A stretch of 64,000 bases of DNA, taken from the NCBI GenBank assembly GCA_947179485.1, contig OX359247.1, positions 2,199,060 through 2,263,059 of the forward strand. Direction: 5' to 3'. Position numbers and translations under genes: made by a program. The stretch's first letter is position 1. Every line of letters begins with the position of its first letter. Of this stretch, positions 1-12,187 are shown in pieces. Below the pieces are notes generated by a model that worked only from the letters and a program-made list of their open reading frames with translations, had not been told where the DNA came from and made no database searches. The DNA is from Allacma fusca. Taxonomy: Eukaryota > Arthropoda > Collembola > Symphypleona > Sminthuridae.

Positions 1-3000
1 AAAAGGCCGGGAATTTTCTTCTTAGCTAAAAGGCCGAGAATTTTCTTCTTAGCTAAAAGGCCGAGAATTTTCTTCTTAGCCAAATAACTAAGAAGTTTTT
101 GTTCTTAGCAAAATAACTAAGAAGTTTTTGTTCTTAGCCAAATAACTAAGAAGTTTTTGTTCTTAGCCAAATAACTAAGAAGTTTTTGTTCTTAGCCAAA
201 TAACTAAGAAGTTTTTGATTTTAGCCAAATAACTGAGAAGTGTTTGTGCTTACCCAATAGGCCTAGAAGTTTTTTTCTTAGCCAAAAGGCCCAAAAGTTT
301 GTTTTTAGAAAGAAGCCGGAAAATTGTTTTGTCTTTACCAAAAAACCCGAAATGTTTTTTTCTTACCTAAAAGGTCCAGAAGTTTTTATTTTTAGCCAAA
401 AGGCTGTGAAGTTTTTGTTCTTAGTAAAAAGGGCTAGGAGGTTTTGTTCTGAGCAAAAGGCCTAGAAGTTTTTGTTCTGAGCCAAAAGGCGGAAAAGTTT
501 TTGTTCTTAGCTAAAATGCAAACAAATTTGGGTTCCCAAAAAAAGGACGGGTGGTTTTTCTCTTAGCCAAAAGGCCGAGAAGTATTTTTTCATAGCCAAA
601 AGGCATAGAAGTTTTTGTTCTTAGCCAAAAGCCCGAGAATTTTTTGGTTTTACCCGAAAGGCCGAGAAGTTTTTTTTCTTAGCCAAAAGGCCGAGAAGAT
701 TTTGTTCTGAGCCAAAAGGCCGTGAAGTTTTTGTTCTTAGCCAAAAGGCCGAGAAGTTTGTGTTCTTATCCAAAAGACCGATGATTTTGTTCTTAGCAAA
801 ATAACTGAGACGTTTCTGTTCTTAGCCAAATAACTGAGAAGGTTTTGTTCTTCTCCAAATAACTGAGAAGGTTTTGTTCTTCTCCAAATAACAGAAGTTT
901 TTGTTCTTAGCCAAATAACAGAAATTTTTGCTCTTAGCCTAAAGGCCGAGAAGTTTGTGTTCTTAGCCAAAAGTCCAAGAAGTTTTTGTTCTTAGCCAAA
1001 TGGCCGAGAAAACTGTTTTCTCAGCCAAAAGGCCCATAAGTTTTCGCTTTTAGATAAAAGGTCTAGAAGTTTCTGTTCTTAGCCAAAACGCCGAAAAACG
1101 TTTCTTCTTAGCCAAAATGCCGAGAAGTTTTTGTTCTTAGCCAAAAGGCCGCGAAGTTTTCGTTCCTAGCCAAAAGGCCGCGAAGTTTTCGTTCCTAGCC
1201 AAAAGACCGCGAAGTTTTCGTTCCTAGCCAAAAGGCCTAGAAGTTTGTGTTCTCAGCTAAAAGGCCGACAATTTTCTTCTTAGCCAAATAACTAAGAAGT
1301 TTTTGTTCTTAGCCAAATAACTAAGAAGTTTTTGTTCTTAGCCAAAAAACTAAGAAGTTTTTGTTCTTAGCCAAATAACTGAGAAGTGTTTGTGCTTACC
1401 TAATAGGCCTAGAAGTGTTTTTCTTAGCCAAAAGGCCCAAACGTTTGTTTTTAGAAAGAAGCCCGAAAATTGTTTTGTCTTTACCAAAAAACCCGAAACG
1501 TTTTTTTCTTACCTAAAAGGTCCAGAAGTTTTTATTTTTAGCCAAAAGGCTGTGAAGTTTTTGTTCTTAGCCAAAAGGCCTAGAAGTTTGTGTTCTTAGC
1601 CAAAAGGCCAAGAAGTTTTAGTTCTTAGCCAAATGGCAGAGAAAATTGTTTTCTCATCCAAAAGGCTCATAAGTTTTTGCTTTTCGATTAAAGGCCTAGA
1701 AGTTTGTGTTCTTAGCTAAAAGGCCGAAAAGTTTTTTTCTAAGCAAAAATGCCGAGAAGTTTCTGTTCTTAGCCAAAACGCCGAAAAACGTTTCTTCTTA
1801 GCCAAAACGCCGAGAAGTTTTTGTTCTTAGCCAAAAGATCGCGAAGTTTTTGTTCCTAGCCAAAAGGCCTAGAAGTTTGTGTTCTTAGCTAAAAAGCCGG
1901 GAATTTTCTTCTTAGCTAAAAGGCCGAGAATTTTCTTCTTAGCTAAAAGGCCGAGAATTTTCTTCTTAGCCAAATAACTAAGAAGTTTTTGTTCTTAGCA
2001 AAATAACTAAGAAGTTTTTGTTCTTAGCCAAATAACTAAGAAGTTTTTGTTCTTAGCCAAATAACTAAGAAGTTTTTGTTCTTAGCCAAATAACTAAGAA
2101 GTTTTTGATTTTAGCCAAATAACTGAGAAGTGTTTGTGCTTACCCAATAGGCCTAGAAGTTTTTTTCTTAGCCAAAAGGCCCAAAAGTTTGTTTTTAGAA
2201 AGAAGCCGGAAAATTGTTTTGTCTTTACCAAAAAACCCGAAATGTTTTTTTCTTACCTAAAAGGTCCAGAAGTTTTTATTTTTAGCCAAAAGGCTGTGAA
2301 GTTTTTGTTCTTAGTAAAAAGGGCTAGGAGGTTTTGTTCTGAGCAAAAGGCCTAGAAGTTTTTGTTCTGAGCCAAAAGGCGGAAAAGTTTTTGTTCTTAG
2401 CTAAAATGCAAACAAATTTGGGTTCCCAAAAAAAGGACGGGTGGTTTTTCTCTTAGCCAAAAGGCCGAGAAGTATTTTTTCATAGCCAAAAGGCATAGAA
2501 GTTTTTGTTCTTAGCCAAAAGCCCGAGAATTTTTTGGTTTTACCCGAAAGGCCGAGAAGTTTTTTTTCTTAGCCAAAAGGCCGAGAAGATTTTGTTCTGA
2601 GCCAAAAGGCCGTGAAGTTTTTGTTCTTAGCCAAAAGGCCGAGAAGTTTGTGTTCTTATCCAAAAGACCGATGATTTTGTTCTTAGCAAAATAACTGAGA
2701 CGTTTCTGTTCTTAGCCAAATAACTGAGAAGGTTTTGTTCTTCTCCAAATAACTGAGAAGGTTTTGTTCTTCTCCAAATAACAGAAGTTTTTGTTCTTAG
2801 CCAAATAACAGAAATTTTTGCTCTTAGCCTAAAGGCCGAGAAGTTTGTGTTCTTAGCCAAAAGTCCAAGAAGTTTTTGTTCTTAGCCAAATGGCCGAGAA
2901 AACTGTTTTCTCAGCCAAAAGGCCCATAAGTTTTCGCTTTTAGATAAAAGGTCTAGAAGTTTCTGTTCTTAGCCAAAACGCCGAAAAACGTTTCTTCTTA

Positions 3001-6000
3001 GCCAAAATGCCGAGAAGTTTTTGTTCTTAGCCAAAAGGCCGCGAAGTTTTCGTTCCTAGCCAAAAGGCCGCGAAGTTTTCGTTCCTAGCCAAAAGACCGC
3101 GAAGTTTTCGTTCCTAGCCAAAAGGCCTAGAAGTTTGTGTTCTCAGCTAAAAGGCCGACAATTTTCTTCTTAGCCAAATAACTAAGAAGTTTTTGTTCTT
3201 AGCCAAATAACTAAGAAGTTTTTGTTCTTAGCCAAATAACTAAGAAGTTTTTGTTCTTAGCCAAATAACTAAGAAGTTTTTGTTCTTAGCCAAATAACTA
3301 AGAAGTTTTTGTTCTTAGCCAAAAGGTCGCGAAGTTTTTGTTCTTAGCCAAAAGGTCGCGAAGTTTTTGTTCCTAGCCAAAAGGCCTAGAAGTTTGTGTT
3401 CTCAGCTAAAAGGCCGACAATTTTCTTCTTAGCCAAATAACTAAGAAGTTTTTGTTCTTAGCCAAATAACTAAGAAGTTTTTGTTCTTAGCCAAATAACT
3501 AAGAAGTTTTTGTTCTTAGCCAAATAACTAAGAAGTTTTTGTTCTTAGCCAAATAACTAAGAAGTTTTTGTTCTTAGCCAAATAACTAAGAAGTTTTTGT
3601 TCTTAGCCAAATAACTAAGAAGTTTTTGATTTTAGCCAAATAACTGAGAAGTGTTTGTGCTTACCCAATAGGCCTAGAAGTTTTTTTCTTAGCCAAAAGG
3701 CCCAAAAGTTTGTTTTTAGAAAGAAGCCGGAAAATTGTTTTGTCTTTACCAAAAAACCCGAAATGTTTTTTTCTTACCTAAAAGGTCCAGAAGTTTTTAT
3801 TTTTAGCCAAAAGGCTGTGAAGTTTTTGTTCTTAGTAAAAAGGGCTAGGAGGTTTTGTTCTGAGCAAAAGGCCTAGAAGTTTTTGTTCTGAGCCAAAAGG
3901 CGGAAAAGTTTTTGTTCTTAGCTAAAATGCAAACAAATTTGGGTTCCCAAAAAAAGGACGGGTGGTTTTTCTCTTAGCCAAAAGGCCGAGAAGTATTTTT
4001 TCATAGCCAAAAGGCATAGAAGTTTTTGTTCTTAGCCAAAAGCCCGAGAATTTTTTGGTTTTACCCGAAAGGCCGAGAAGTTTTTTTTCTTAGCCAAAAG
4101 GCCGAGAAGATTTTGTTCTGAGCCAAAAGGCCGTGAAGTTTTTGTTCTTAGCCAAAAGGCCGAGAAGTTTGTGTTCTTATCCAAAAGACCGATGATTTTG
4201 TTCTTAGCAAAATAACTGAGACGTTTCTGTTCTTAGCCAAATAACTGAGAAGGTTTTGTTCTTCTCCAAATAACTGAGAAGGTTTTGTTCTTCTCCAAAT
4301 AACAGAAGTTTTTGTTCTTAGCCAAATAACAGAAATTTTTGCTCTTAGCCTAAAGGCCGAGAAGTTTGTGTTCTTAGCCAAAAGTCCAAGAAGTTTTTGT
4401 TCTTAGCCAAATGGCCGAGAAAACTGTTTTCTCAGCCAAAAGGCCCATAAGTTTTCGCTTTTAGATAAAAGGTCTAGAAGTTTCTGTTCTTAGCCAAAAC
4501 GCCGAAAAACGTTTCTTCTTAGCCAAAATGCCGAGAAGTTTTTGTTCTTAGCCAAAAGGCCGCGAAGTTTTCGTTCCTAGCCAAAAGGCCGCGAAGTTTT
4601 CGTTCCTAGCCAAAAGACCGCGAAGTTTTCGTTCCTAGCCAAAAGGCCTAGAAGTTTGTGTTCTCAGCTAAAAGGCCGACAATTTTCTTCTTAGCCAAAT
4701 AACTAAGAAGTTTTTGTTCTTAGCCAAATAACTAAGAAGTTTTTGTTCTTAGCCAAAAAACTAAGAAGTTTTTGTTCTTAGCCAAATAACTGAGAAGTGT
4801 TTGTGCTTACCTAATAGGCCTAGAAGTGTTTTTCTTAGCCAAAAGGCCCAAACGTTTGTTTTTAGAAAGAAGCCCGAAAATTGTTTTGTCTTTACCAAAA
4901 AACCCGAAACGTTTTTTTCTTACCTAAAAGGTCCAGAAGTTTTTATTTTTAGCCAAAAGGCTGTGAAGTTTTTGTTCTTAGCCAAAAGGCCTAGAAGTTT
5001 GTGTTCTTAGCCAAAAGGCCAAGAAGTTTTAGTTCTTAGCCAAATGGCAGAGAAAATTGTTTTCTCATCCAAAAGGCTCATAAGTTTTTGCTTTTCGATT
5101 AAAGGCCTAGAAGTTTGTGTTCTTAGCTAAAAGGCCGAAAAGTTTTTTTCTAAGCAAAAATGCCGAGAAGTTTCTGTTCTTAGCCAAAACGCCGAAAAAC
5201 GTTTCTTCTTAGCCAAAACGCCGAGAAGTTTTTGTTCTTAGCCAAAAGGTCGCGAAGTTTTTGTTCCTAGCCAAAAGGCCTAGAAGTTTGTGTTCTTAGC
5301 TAAAAAGCCGGGAATTTTCTTCTTAGCTAAAAGGCCGAGAATTTTCTTCTTAGCTAAAAGGCCGAGAATTTTCTTCTTAGCCAAATAACTAAGAAGTTTT
5401 TGTTCTTAGCAAAATAACTAAGAAGTTTTTGTTCTTAGCCAAATAACTAAGAAGTTTTTGTTCTTAGCCAAATAACTAAGAAGTTTTTGTTCTTAGCCAA
5501 ATAACTAAGAAGTTTTTGATTTTAGCCAAATAACTGAGAAGTGTTTGTGCTTACCCAATAGGCCTAGAAGTTTTTTTCTTAGCCAAAAGGCCCAAAAGTT
5601 TGTTTTTAGAAAGAAGCCGGAAAATTGTTTTGCCTTTACCAAAAAACCCAAAATGTTTTTTTCTTACCTAAAAGGTCCAGAAGTTTTTATTTTTAGCCAA
5701 AAGGCTGTGAAGTTTTTGTTCTTAGTAAAAAGGGCTAGGAGGTTTTGTTCTGAGCAAAAGGCCTAGAAGTTTTTGTTCTGAGCCAAAAGGCGGAAAAGTT
5801 TTTGTTCTTAGCTAAAATGCAAACAAATTTGGGTTCCCAAAAAAAGGACGGGTGGTTTTTCTCTTAGCCAAAAGGCCGAGAAGTATTTTTTCATAGCCAA
5901 AAGGCATAGAAGTTTTTGTTCTTAGCCAAAAGCCCGAGAATTTTTTGGTTTTACCCGAAAGGCCGAGAAGTTTTTTTTCTTAGCCAAAAGGCCGAGAAGA

Positions 6001-7300
6001 TTTTGTTCTGAGCCAAAAGGCCGTGAAGTTTTTGTTCTTAGCCAAAAGGCCGAGAAGTTTGTGTTCTTATCCAAAAGACCGATGATTTTGTTCTTAGCAA
6101 AATAACTGAGACGTTTCTGTTCTTAGCCAAATAACTGAGAAGGTTTTGTTCTTCTCCAAATAACTGAGAAGGTTTTGTTCTTCTCCAAATAACAGAAGTT
6201 TTTGTTCTTAGCCAAATAACAGAAATTTTTGCTCTTAGCCTAAAGGCCGAGAAGTTTGTGTTCTTAGCCAAAAGTCCAAGAAGTTTTTGTTCTTAGCCAA
6301 ATGGCCGAGAAAACTGTTTTCTCAGCCAAAAGGCCCATAAGTTTTCGCTTTTAGATAAAAGGTCTAGAAGTTTCTGTTCTTAGCCAAAACGCCGAAAAAC
6401 GTTTCTTCTTAGCCAAAATGCCGAGAAGTTTTTGTTCTTAGCCAAAAGGCCGCGAAGTTTTCGTTCCTAGCCAAAAGGCCGCGAAGTTTTCGTTCCTAGC
6501 CAAAAGACCGCGAAGTTTTCGTTCCTAGCCAAAAGGCCTAGAAGTTTGTGTTCTCAGCTAAAAGGCCGACAATTTTCTTCTTAGCCAAATAACTAAGAAG
6601 TTTTTGTTCTTAGCCAAATAACTAAGAAGTTTTTGTTCTTAGCCAAATAACTAAGAAGTTTTTGTTCTTAGCCAAATAACTAAGAAGTTTTTGTTCTTAG
6701 CCAAATAACTAAGAAGTTTTTGTTCTTAGCCAAAAGGTCGCGAAGTTTTTGTTCTTAGCCAAAAGGTCGCGAAGTTTTTGTTCCTAGCCAAAAGGCCTAG
6801 AAGTTTGTGTTCTTAGCTAAAAGGCCGGGAATTTTCTTCTTAGCTAAAAGGCCGAGAATTTTCTTCTTAGCTAAAAGGCCGAGAATTTTCTTCTTAGCTA
6901 AAAGGCCGAGAATTTTCTTCTTAGCCAAATAACTAAGAAGTTTTTGTTCTTAGCAAAATAACTAAGAAGTTTTTGTTCTTAGCCAAATAACTGAGAAGTG
7001 TTTGTGCTTACCCAATAGGCCTAGAAGTTTTTTTCTTAGCCAAAAGGCCCAAAAGTTTGTTTTTAGAAAGAAGCCGGAAAATTGTTTTGTCTTTACCAAA
7101 AAACCCGAAATGTTTTTTTCTTACCTAAAAGGTCCAGAAGTTTTTATTTTTAGCCAAAAGGCTGTGAAGTTTTTGTTCTTAGTAAAAAGGGCTAGGAGGT
7201 TTTGTTCTGAGCAAAAGGCCTAGAGGTTTTTGTTCTGAGCCAAAAGGCGGAAAAGTTTTTGTTCTTAGCTAAAATGCAAACAAATTTGGGTTCCCAAAAA
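1..7300. repeat. 3,411-bp higher-order repeat, about two copies
   Basis: The same long segments recur exactly 3,411 bp apart: 244 and 3,655, 737 and 4,148, 1,390 and 4,801, 2,134 and 5,545, 2,627 and 6,038. Inside the unit a shared segment recurs at 1,890 bp and then 1,521 bp, so the large unit is made of two unequal sub-blocks. Copies are almost identical (for instance only a few substitutions near 5,630-5,650), which points to recent amplification or conversion. A truncated fifth sub-block starts near 6,800. Confidence 0.93.
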
Positions 7301-7865
7301 AAGGACGGGTGGTTTTTCTCTTAGCCAAAAGGCCGAGAAGTATTTTTTCATAGTAAAAAGGCATAGAAGTTTTTGTTCTTAGCCAAAAGCCCGAGAATTT
7401 TTTGGTTTTACCCGAAAGGCCCAGAAGTTTTTTTTCTCAGCCAAAAGGCCCAAACGTTTGTTTTTAGAAAGAAGCCCGAAAATTGTTTTGTCTTTACCAA
7501 AAAACCCGAAACGTTTTTTTCTTACCCAAAAGGTCCAGAAGTTCTTATTTTTAGCCAAAAGGCTGTGAAGTTTTTGTTCTTAGTAAAAAGGGCTAGGAGG
7601 TTTTGTTCTGAGCAAAAGGCCTAGAAGTTTTTGTTCTGAGCCAAAAGGCGGAGAAGTTTTTGTTCTTAGCCAAAAGGCCGAAAAGTTTGTGTTCTTATCC
7701 AAAAGACCGATGATTTTGTTCTTAGCAAAATAACTGAGACGTTTCTGTTCTTAGCCAAATAACTGAGAAGATTTTGTTCTTCTCCAAATAACTGAGAAGT
7801 TTTTGTACTTAACCAAATAACTGAGAAGTTTTTGTTCTTAGCCAAATAACTGAGAAGTTTTTGTT

Positions 7866-8760
7866 CTTAGCCAAATGACAGAAGTTTTTGTTCTAAGTTA
7901 AAAGCCCGAAAATTGTTTTGTCTTTACCAAAAAACCCGAAACGCTTTTTCTTACCTAAAAGGTCCAGAAGTTTTTATTTTTAGCCGATGGCTGTGAAAAT
8001 TTTGTTCTTAGTGAAAAGGCATAGGAGGTTTTGTTCTGAGCAAAAGGCCTAGAAGTTTTTGTTCTGATCCAAAATGCAAACAAATTAGGGTTCCCAAAAA
8101 AAGGACGGGTGGTTTTTTTCTTAGCCAAACGGCCTACAAGTTTGTGTTCTTAGTCAAAAGGCCAAGCATTTTGTTCTTAGGCGAACATGACGAGAAGTCT
8201 GTGTTCTTAGCTAAAAGGCCGAAAGGTTTTTGGTTTTCGTGAAAAGGCCGCGAAGTTTTCGTTCCTAGCCAAAAGGCCTAGAAGTTTGTGTTCTTAGCTA
8301 AAAGGCCGAGAATTTTCTTCTTAGCCAAATAACTAAGAAGTTTTTGTTCTTAGCCAAATAACTAAGAAGTTTTTGTTCTTAGCCAAATGACAGAAGTTTT
8401 TGTTCTAAGTGAAAAGCCCGAAAATTGTTTTGTCTTTACCAAAAAACCCGAAACGCTTTTTCTTACCTAAAAGGTCCAGAAGTTTTTATTTTTAGCCGAT
8501 GGCTGTGAAAATTTTGTTCTTAGTGAAAAGGCATAGGAGGTTTTGTTCTGAGCAAAAGGCCTAGAAGTTTTTGTTGTGATCCAAAATGCAAACAAATTAG
8601 GGTTCCCAAAAAAAGGACGGGTGGTTTTTTTCTTAGCCACACGGCCTACAAGTTTGTGTTCTTAGTCAAAAGGCCAAGCATTTTGTTCTTAGGCGAACAT
8701 GACGAGAAGTCTGTGTTCTTAGCTAAAAGGCCGAAAGGTTTTTGGTTTTCGTGAATAGGC
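7866..8760. repeat. 512-bp tandem duplication within the satellite
   Basis: The segment around 7,901-8,245 recurs about 512 bp downstream. Landmarks are AAAGCCCGAAAATTG at 7,901 and 8,413, and CCAAAATGCAAAC at 8,069 and 8,581. A handful of substitutions distinguish the copies. Confidence 0.85.
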
Positions 8761-10669
8761 CGAGAAGTTTTTGTTCTTAGCGAAAAGGCCTAGAAGTTTT
8801 TGTTCTTATCCAAAAGGCCGATGATTTTGTTCTTAGCAAAATAACTGAGACGTTTCTATTCTTAGCCAAATAACTGAGGTTATGTTCTTCTCCAAATAAC
8901 TGAGAAGTTTTTGTACTAAACGAAATAACTTAGAAGTTTTTGTGCATAGGTAAATGGCCGAGAAGTTTTTGTTCTCAGCCAAAAGCCCTAGAAATTTCTG
9001 TTCTTAGATAACAGGCCGAGAAGATTGTGTTCTTAGCAAAATGGCCGAGTAGTTTTCGCTCTTAGCCAAAAGGCCGAGAAGTTTTTCTTTTTACCTGAAA
9101 GGCCGAGAACTTTTTCTTTTTACCCGAAAGGCCGAGCTGTTTTTTCTCACCCAAAAGACCCAGAAGTGTTCGTTTTTAGCCCAAGGGCCGAGAGTTTTTT
9201 TCCTTTAATAAAAAATCCGAAAAGTGTTTTTCTGAGCCAAAAGGCCGAGAAGTATTTTTTCATAGCAAAAAGGCATAGAAGTTTTTGTTCTTAGCCAAAA
9301 GCCCGACAATTTTTTGGTTTTACCCGAAAGGCCGAGAAGTTTTTTTTCTTAGCCAAAAGGCCGAGAAGATTTTGTTCTGAGCCAAAAGGCCGTGAAGTTT
9401 TTGTTCTTAGCCAAAAGGCCGAGAAGTTTGTGTTCTTATCCAAAAGACCGATGATTTTGTTCTTAGCAAAATAACTGAGACGTTTCTGTTCTTAGCCAAA
9501 TAACTGAGAAGGTTTTGTTCTTCTCCAAATAACTGAGAAGTTTTTGTACTTAACCAAATAACTGAGAAGTTTTTGTTCTTTGGTAATTGGCCGAGAAGAT
9601 TTTATTCTTAGCCAAAAGCCCGAGAAATATTTCTTCTTAGCCATACCCAAAAGGCCCAGAAGTGTTCGTTTTTAGCCATAGGGCCGAGAGTTTTTTTCCT
9701 TTAATAAAAAATCCGAAAAGTTTTTTTCTAAGCCAAAAGGCCGAGAAGAATTTTTTCATAGCAAAAAGGCTTAGAGGTTTTTGTTCTTAGCCAAAAGCCC
9801 GAGAATTTTTTCGTTTTACCCGGAAGGCCGAGAAGTTTTTTTGCTTAGCCAAAAGGCCGAGAAGTTTTTGTTTTGAGCCAAAAGGCCTTGAAGTTTTTGT
9901 TCTGAGCCAAAAGGCCTTGAAGTTTTTGTTCTTAGCCAAAAGACCGAGAAGTTTGTGTTCTTAGCAAAAAGGCCAAAAGGGTTTTCCTCTTAGCCAAAAG
10001 GCTGATAAGTTTTTCTTCTAAGCCAACAGGCCTACACGTTTGTGTTCTTAGCCCAAAGGCCAAAAGGGTTTTGCTCTTAGCCAAAAGGCCTAAGTTCTTA
10101 GCCAAATAACTGAAAAGCTTTGTTCTTACCCAATATACCGAAAAGTTTTTTTCTTAGCCAAAAGACCCAGAATTTTGGTTTTTAGCCAGAAGGCCGAAAA
10201 TTTGTTTTGTCTTTACCAAAAAACCTGAAAAGGTTTTTTCTTACCTAAAATGTCCAGTAGTTTTTACATTTAGCCAAAACGCCGATAAGTTTTTTTTCTT
10301 AGCCGAAAAGCCAAAAAGTGCTTGTTCTTAGCGAAAAGGCCGAAAAGTTTTTTTCTAAGCCTAAAGGCCTAGAAGTTCCTTTTCTTAGCCAAAAGGCCTA
10401 GAAGTGTTTGTTTTTAGAAAGAAGCTCGAAAATTGTTTTGTCTTTACCAAAAAACCCGATTTTATTTTTAGCCCAAAAGGCCGTGACGTTTTTGTTCTGA
10501 GCCAAAAGGCCGAGAAGTTTTTGTTCTTAGCTAAAATGCAAACAAATTTTGGTTCCCAAAAAAAGGACGGGTGGTTTTTCTCTTAGCCAAACGGCCGAGA
10601 AGTTTTGCTCTTAGCCAAAAGGCCTAAAAAATTGTGTTCTTAGCCAAATTGCCGAGCAGTTTTCGTTCC

Positions 10670-11350
10670 TAGCGAAAAGGTCCTGAAGTGTTCGTTTTTA
10701 GCCAAAAGCCCGAGAATGTTTTTCCTTTACAAAAAACCCGAAACGTTTTTATTCAGCCAAAAGATTTAGAAGTTTGTGTTCTTAGCCAAAACTCCGAGAA
10801 TTTTGTTCTTAGCCAAATAACAGGTTTTGTTCTTATCCAAATAACTGAGAAGTTTTTGTTCTTAGCCAAATAATTGAGAAGTTTTTGTTGTTAGTTAAAT
10901 AACAGAAATTTTTGCTCTTAGCCTAAAGGCCGAGAATTTTGTGTTCTTAGCCAAATGGCCGAGCAGTTTTCGTTCTTAGCGAAAAGGTCCTGAAGTGTTC
11001 GTTTTTAGCCAAAAGCCCGAGAATGTTTTTCCTTTACAAAAAACCCGAAAAGTTTTTATTCAGCCAAAAGACTTAGAAGTTTGTGTTCTTAGCCAAAACT
11101 CCGAGAATTTTGTTCTTAGCCAAATAACAGGTTTTGTTCTTATCCAAATAACTGAGAAGTTTTTGTTCTTAGCCAAATAATTGAGAAGTTTTTGTTGTTA
11201 GTTAAATAACAGAAATTTTTGCTCTTAGCCTAAAGGCCGAGAATTTTGTGTTCTTAGCCAAATGGCCGAGCAGTTTTCGTTCTTAGCGAAAAGGTCCTGA
11301 AGTGTTCGTTTTTAGCCAAAAGCCCGAGAATGTTTTTCCTTTACAAAAAA
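10670..11350. repeat. 307-bp tandem higher-order repeat
   Basis: The block beginning with the frame at 10,688 recurs at 10,995, 307 bp later, and a third partial copy begins near 11,302. The copies differ at only a few positions. Outside this block the array is more divergent. Confidence 0.88.
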
Positions 11351-12187
11351 CCCGAAAAGTTATTTTCTAAGCCAAATGGCGGAGAAGTTTTCGTTGGTAG
11401 CCAAAACGCCGAAAAACTTTTCTTCTTAGCCAAATAGCCGAGATGTTTGTTCTTAGCGGAAAAGGCAAAACGTTTGTGCTCTTAGCCAAAAGGCCGAGAA
11501 GATTTTTATCTCAGTCAAAAGGCCGAAAAGGTTTTCTTTTAAGTCAGAAAGCCTAGAAGTTTGAGTTCTTAGCCAAAAGGCCGAGAATTTTGTTCTTAGC
11601 CAAATAACTGAGACGTTACTGTTCTTAGCCAAATGGCCGAGAAGTTTTTGTTTTTAGGTAAAAGGCCGAGAGGTTTTTTTCCCTGAAAGATCGAGAAGTT
11701 TTCTTCTTAGCCAAAAATGTTCGTTTTTAGCCAAAGGCCGAGAATTTTTTTCCTTTACCAAAAACTCCGAAAAGTTTTTTCTGCCAAATGGCCTAGGAGT
11801 TTTTGTTCTGAGCCAAACGGCCGTAAAGTATTTTTCTTAGCCAAAAGGCCGAGAAGTTTTTGTTCTGAGCCAAAAGGCCTAGAAGATTGTGTTCTTAGCC
11901 AAAAGGCCGAGAAATATTTGTTCTTAGCCTTACGTCGAGAAGTTTTTGTTTTTGGCGAAAAGGCCTAGAAGTTTTTGTTCTGAGCCAAAAGGCCGTAAAG
12001 GTTTTGTTCTCAGCCAAAAGGCCGAGAAGTTTTTGTTTTAAGCTTAAATGCAAACAAATTTTGGTTCCAAGAAAAAAGGACGAGTGGTTTTTTTCTTAGG
12101 CCAAACGGCCGAGAAGTTTTGTTCTTAGCCAAAAGGCCTATAAATTTGTGTACTTAGCCAAAGGGCCGAGATTTTTTGGTTCTTAAC

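Larger units (their letters stand above)
1..12187 (-). repeat. 29-bp U2-like satellite array, antisense block 1
   Basis: Tandem 29-bp monomers, on the plus strand typically GAAGTTTTTGTTCTTAGCC followed by AAAAGGCCGA. A second abundant variant replaces AAAAGGCCGAG with AAATAACTAAG and forms homogeneous runs (for example 1,280-1,380 and 3,170-3,320). The reverse complement matches the 5' end of U2 snRNA, so the block is antisense to U2. Each monomer can fold as a short hairpin, CTTAGCC-AAAA-GGCCGAG. Short open frames throughout are by-products of the repeat: they are rich in F, K, R and S, occur on both strands, recur at the higher-order period and have no gene context. Confidence 0.97.

Noticed and set aside
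3170..3330. CRISPR-like appearance of 29-bp repeats
   Set aside because: Monomers are head-to-tail with no unique spacers, and the surroundings are clearly eukaryotic.
1..12000. Many 60-140 codon open frames in the satellite
   Set aside because: They repeat with the higher-order unit, occur on both strands and are rich in F, K, R, S and W from monomer translation. No start context or domain supports them.
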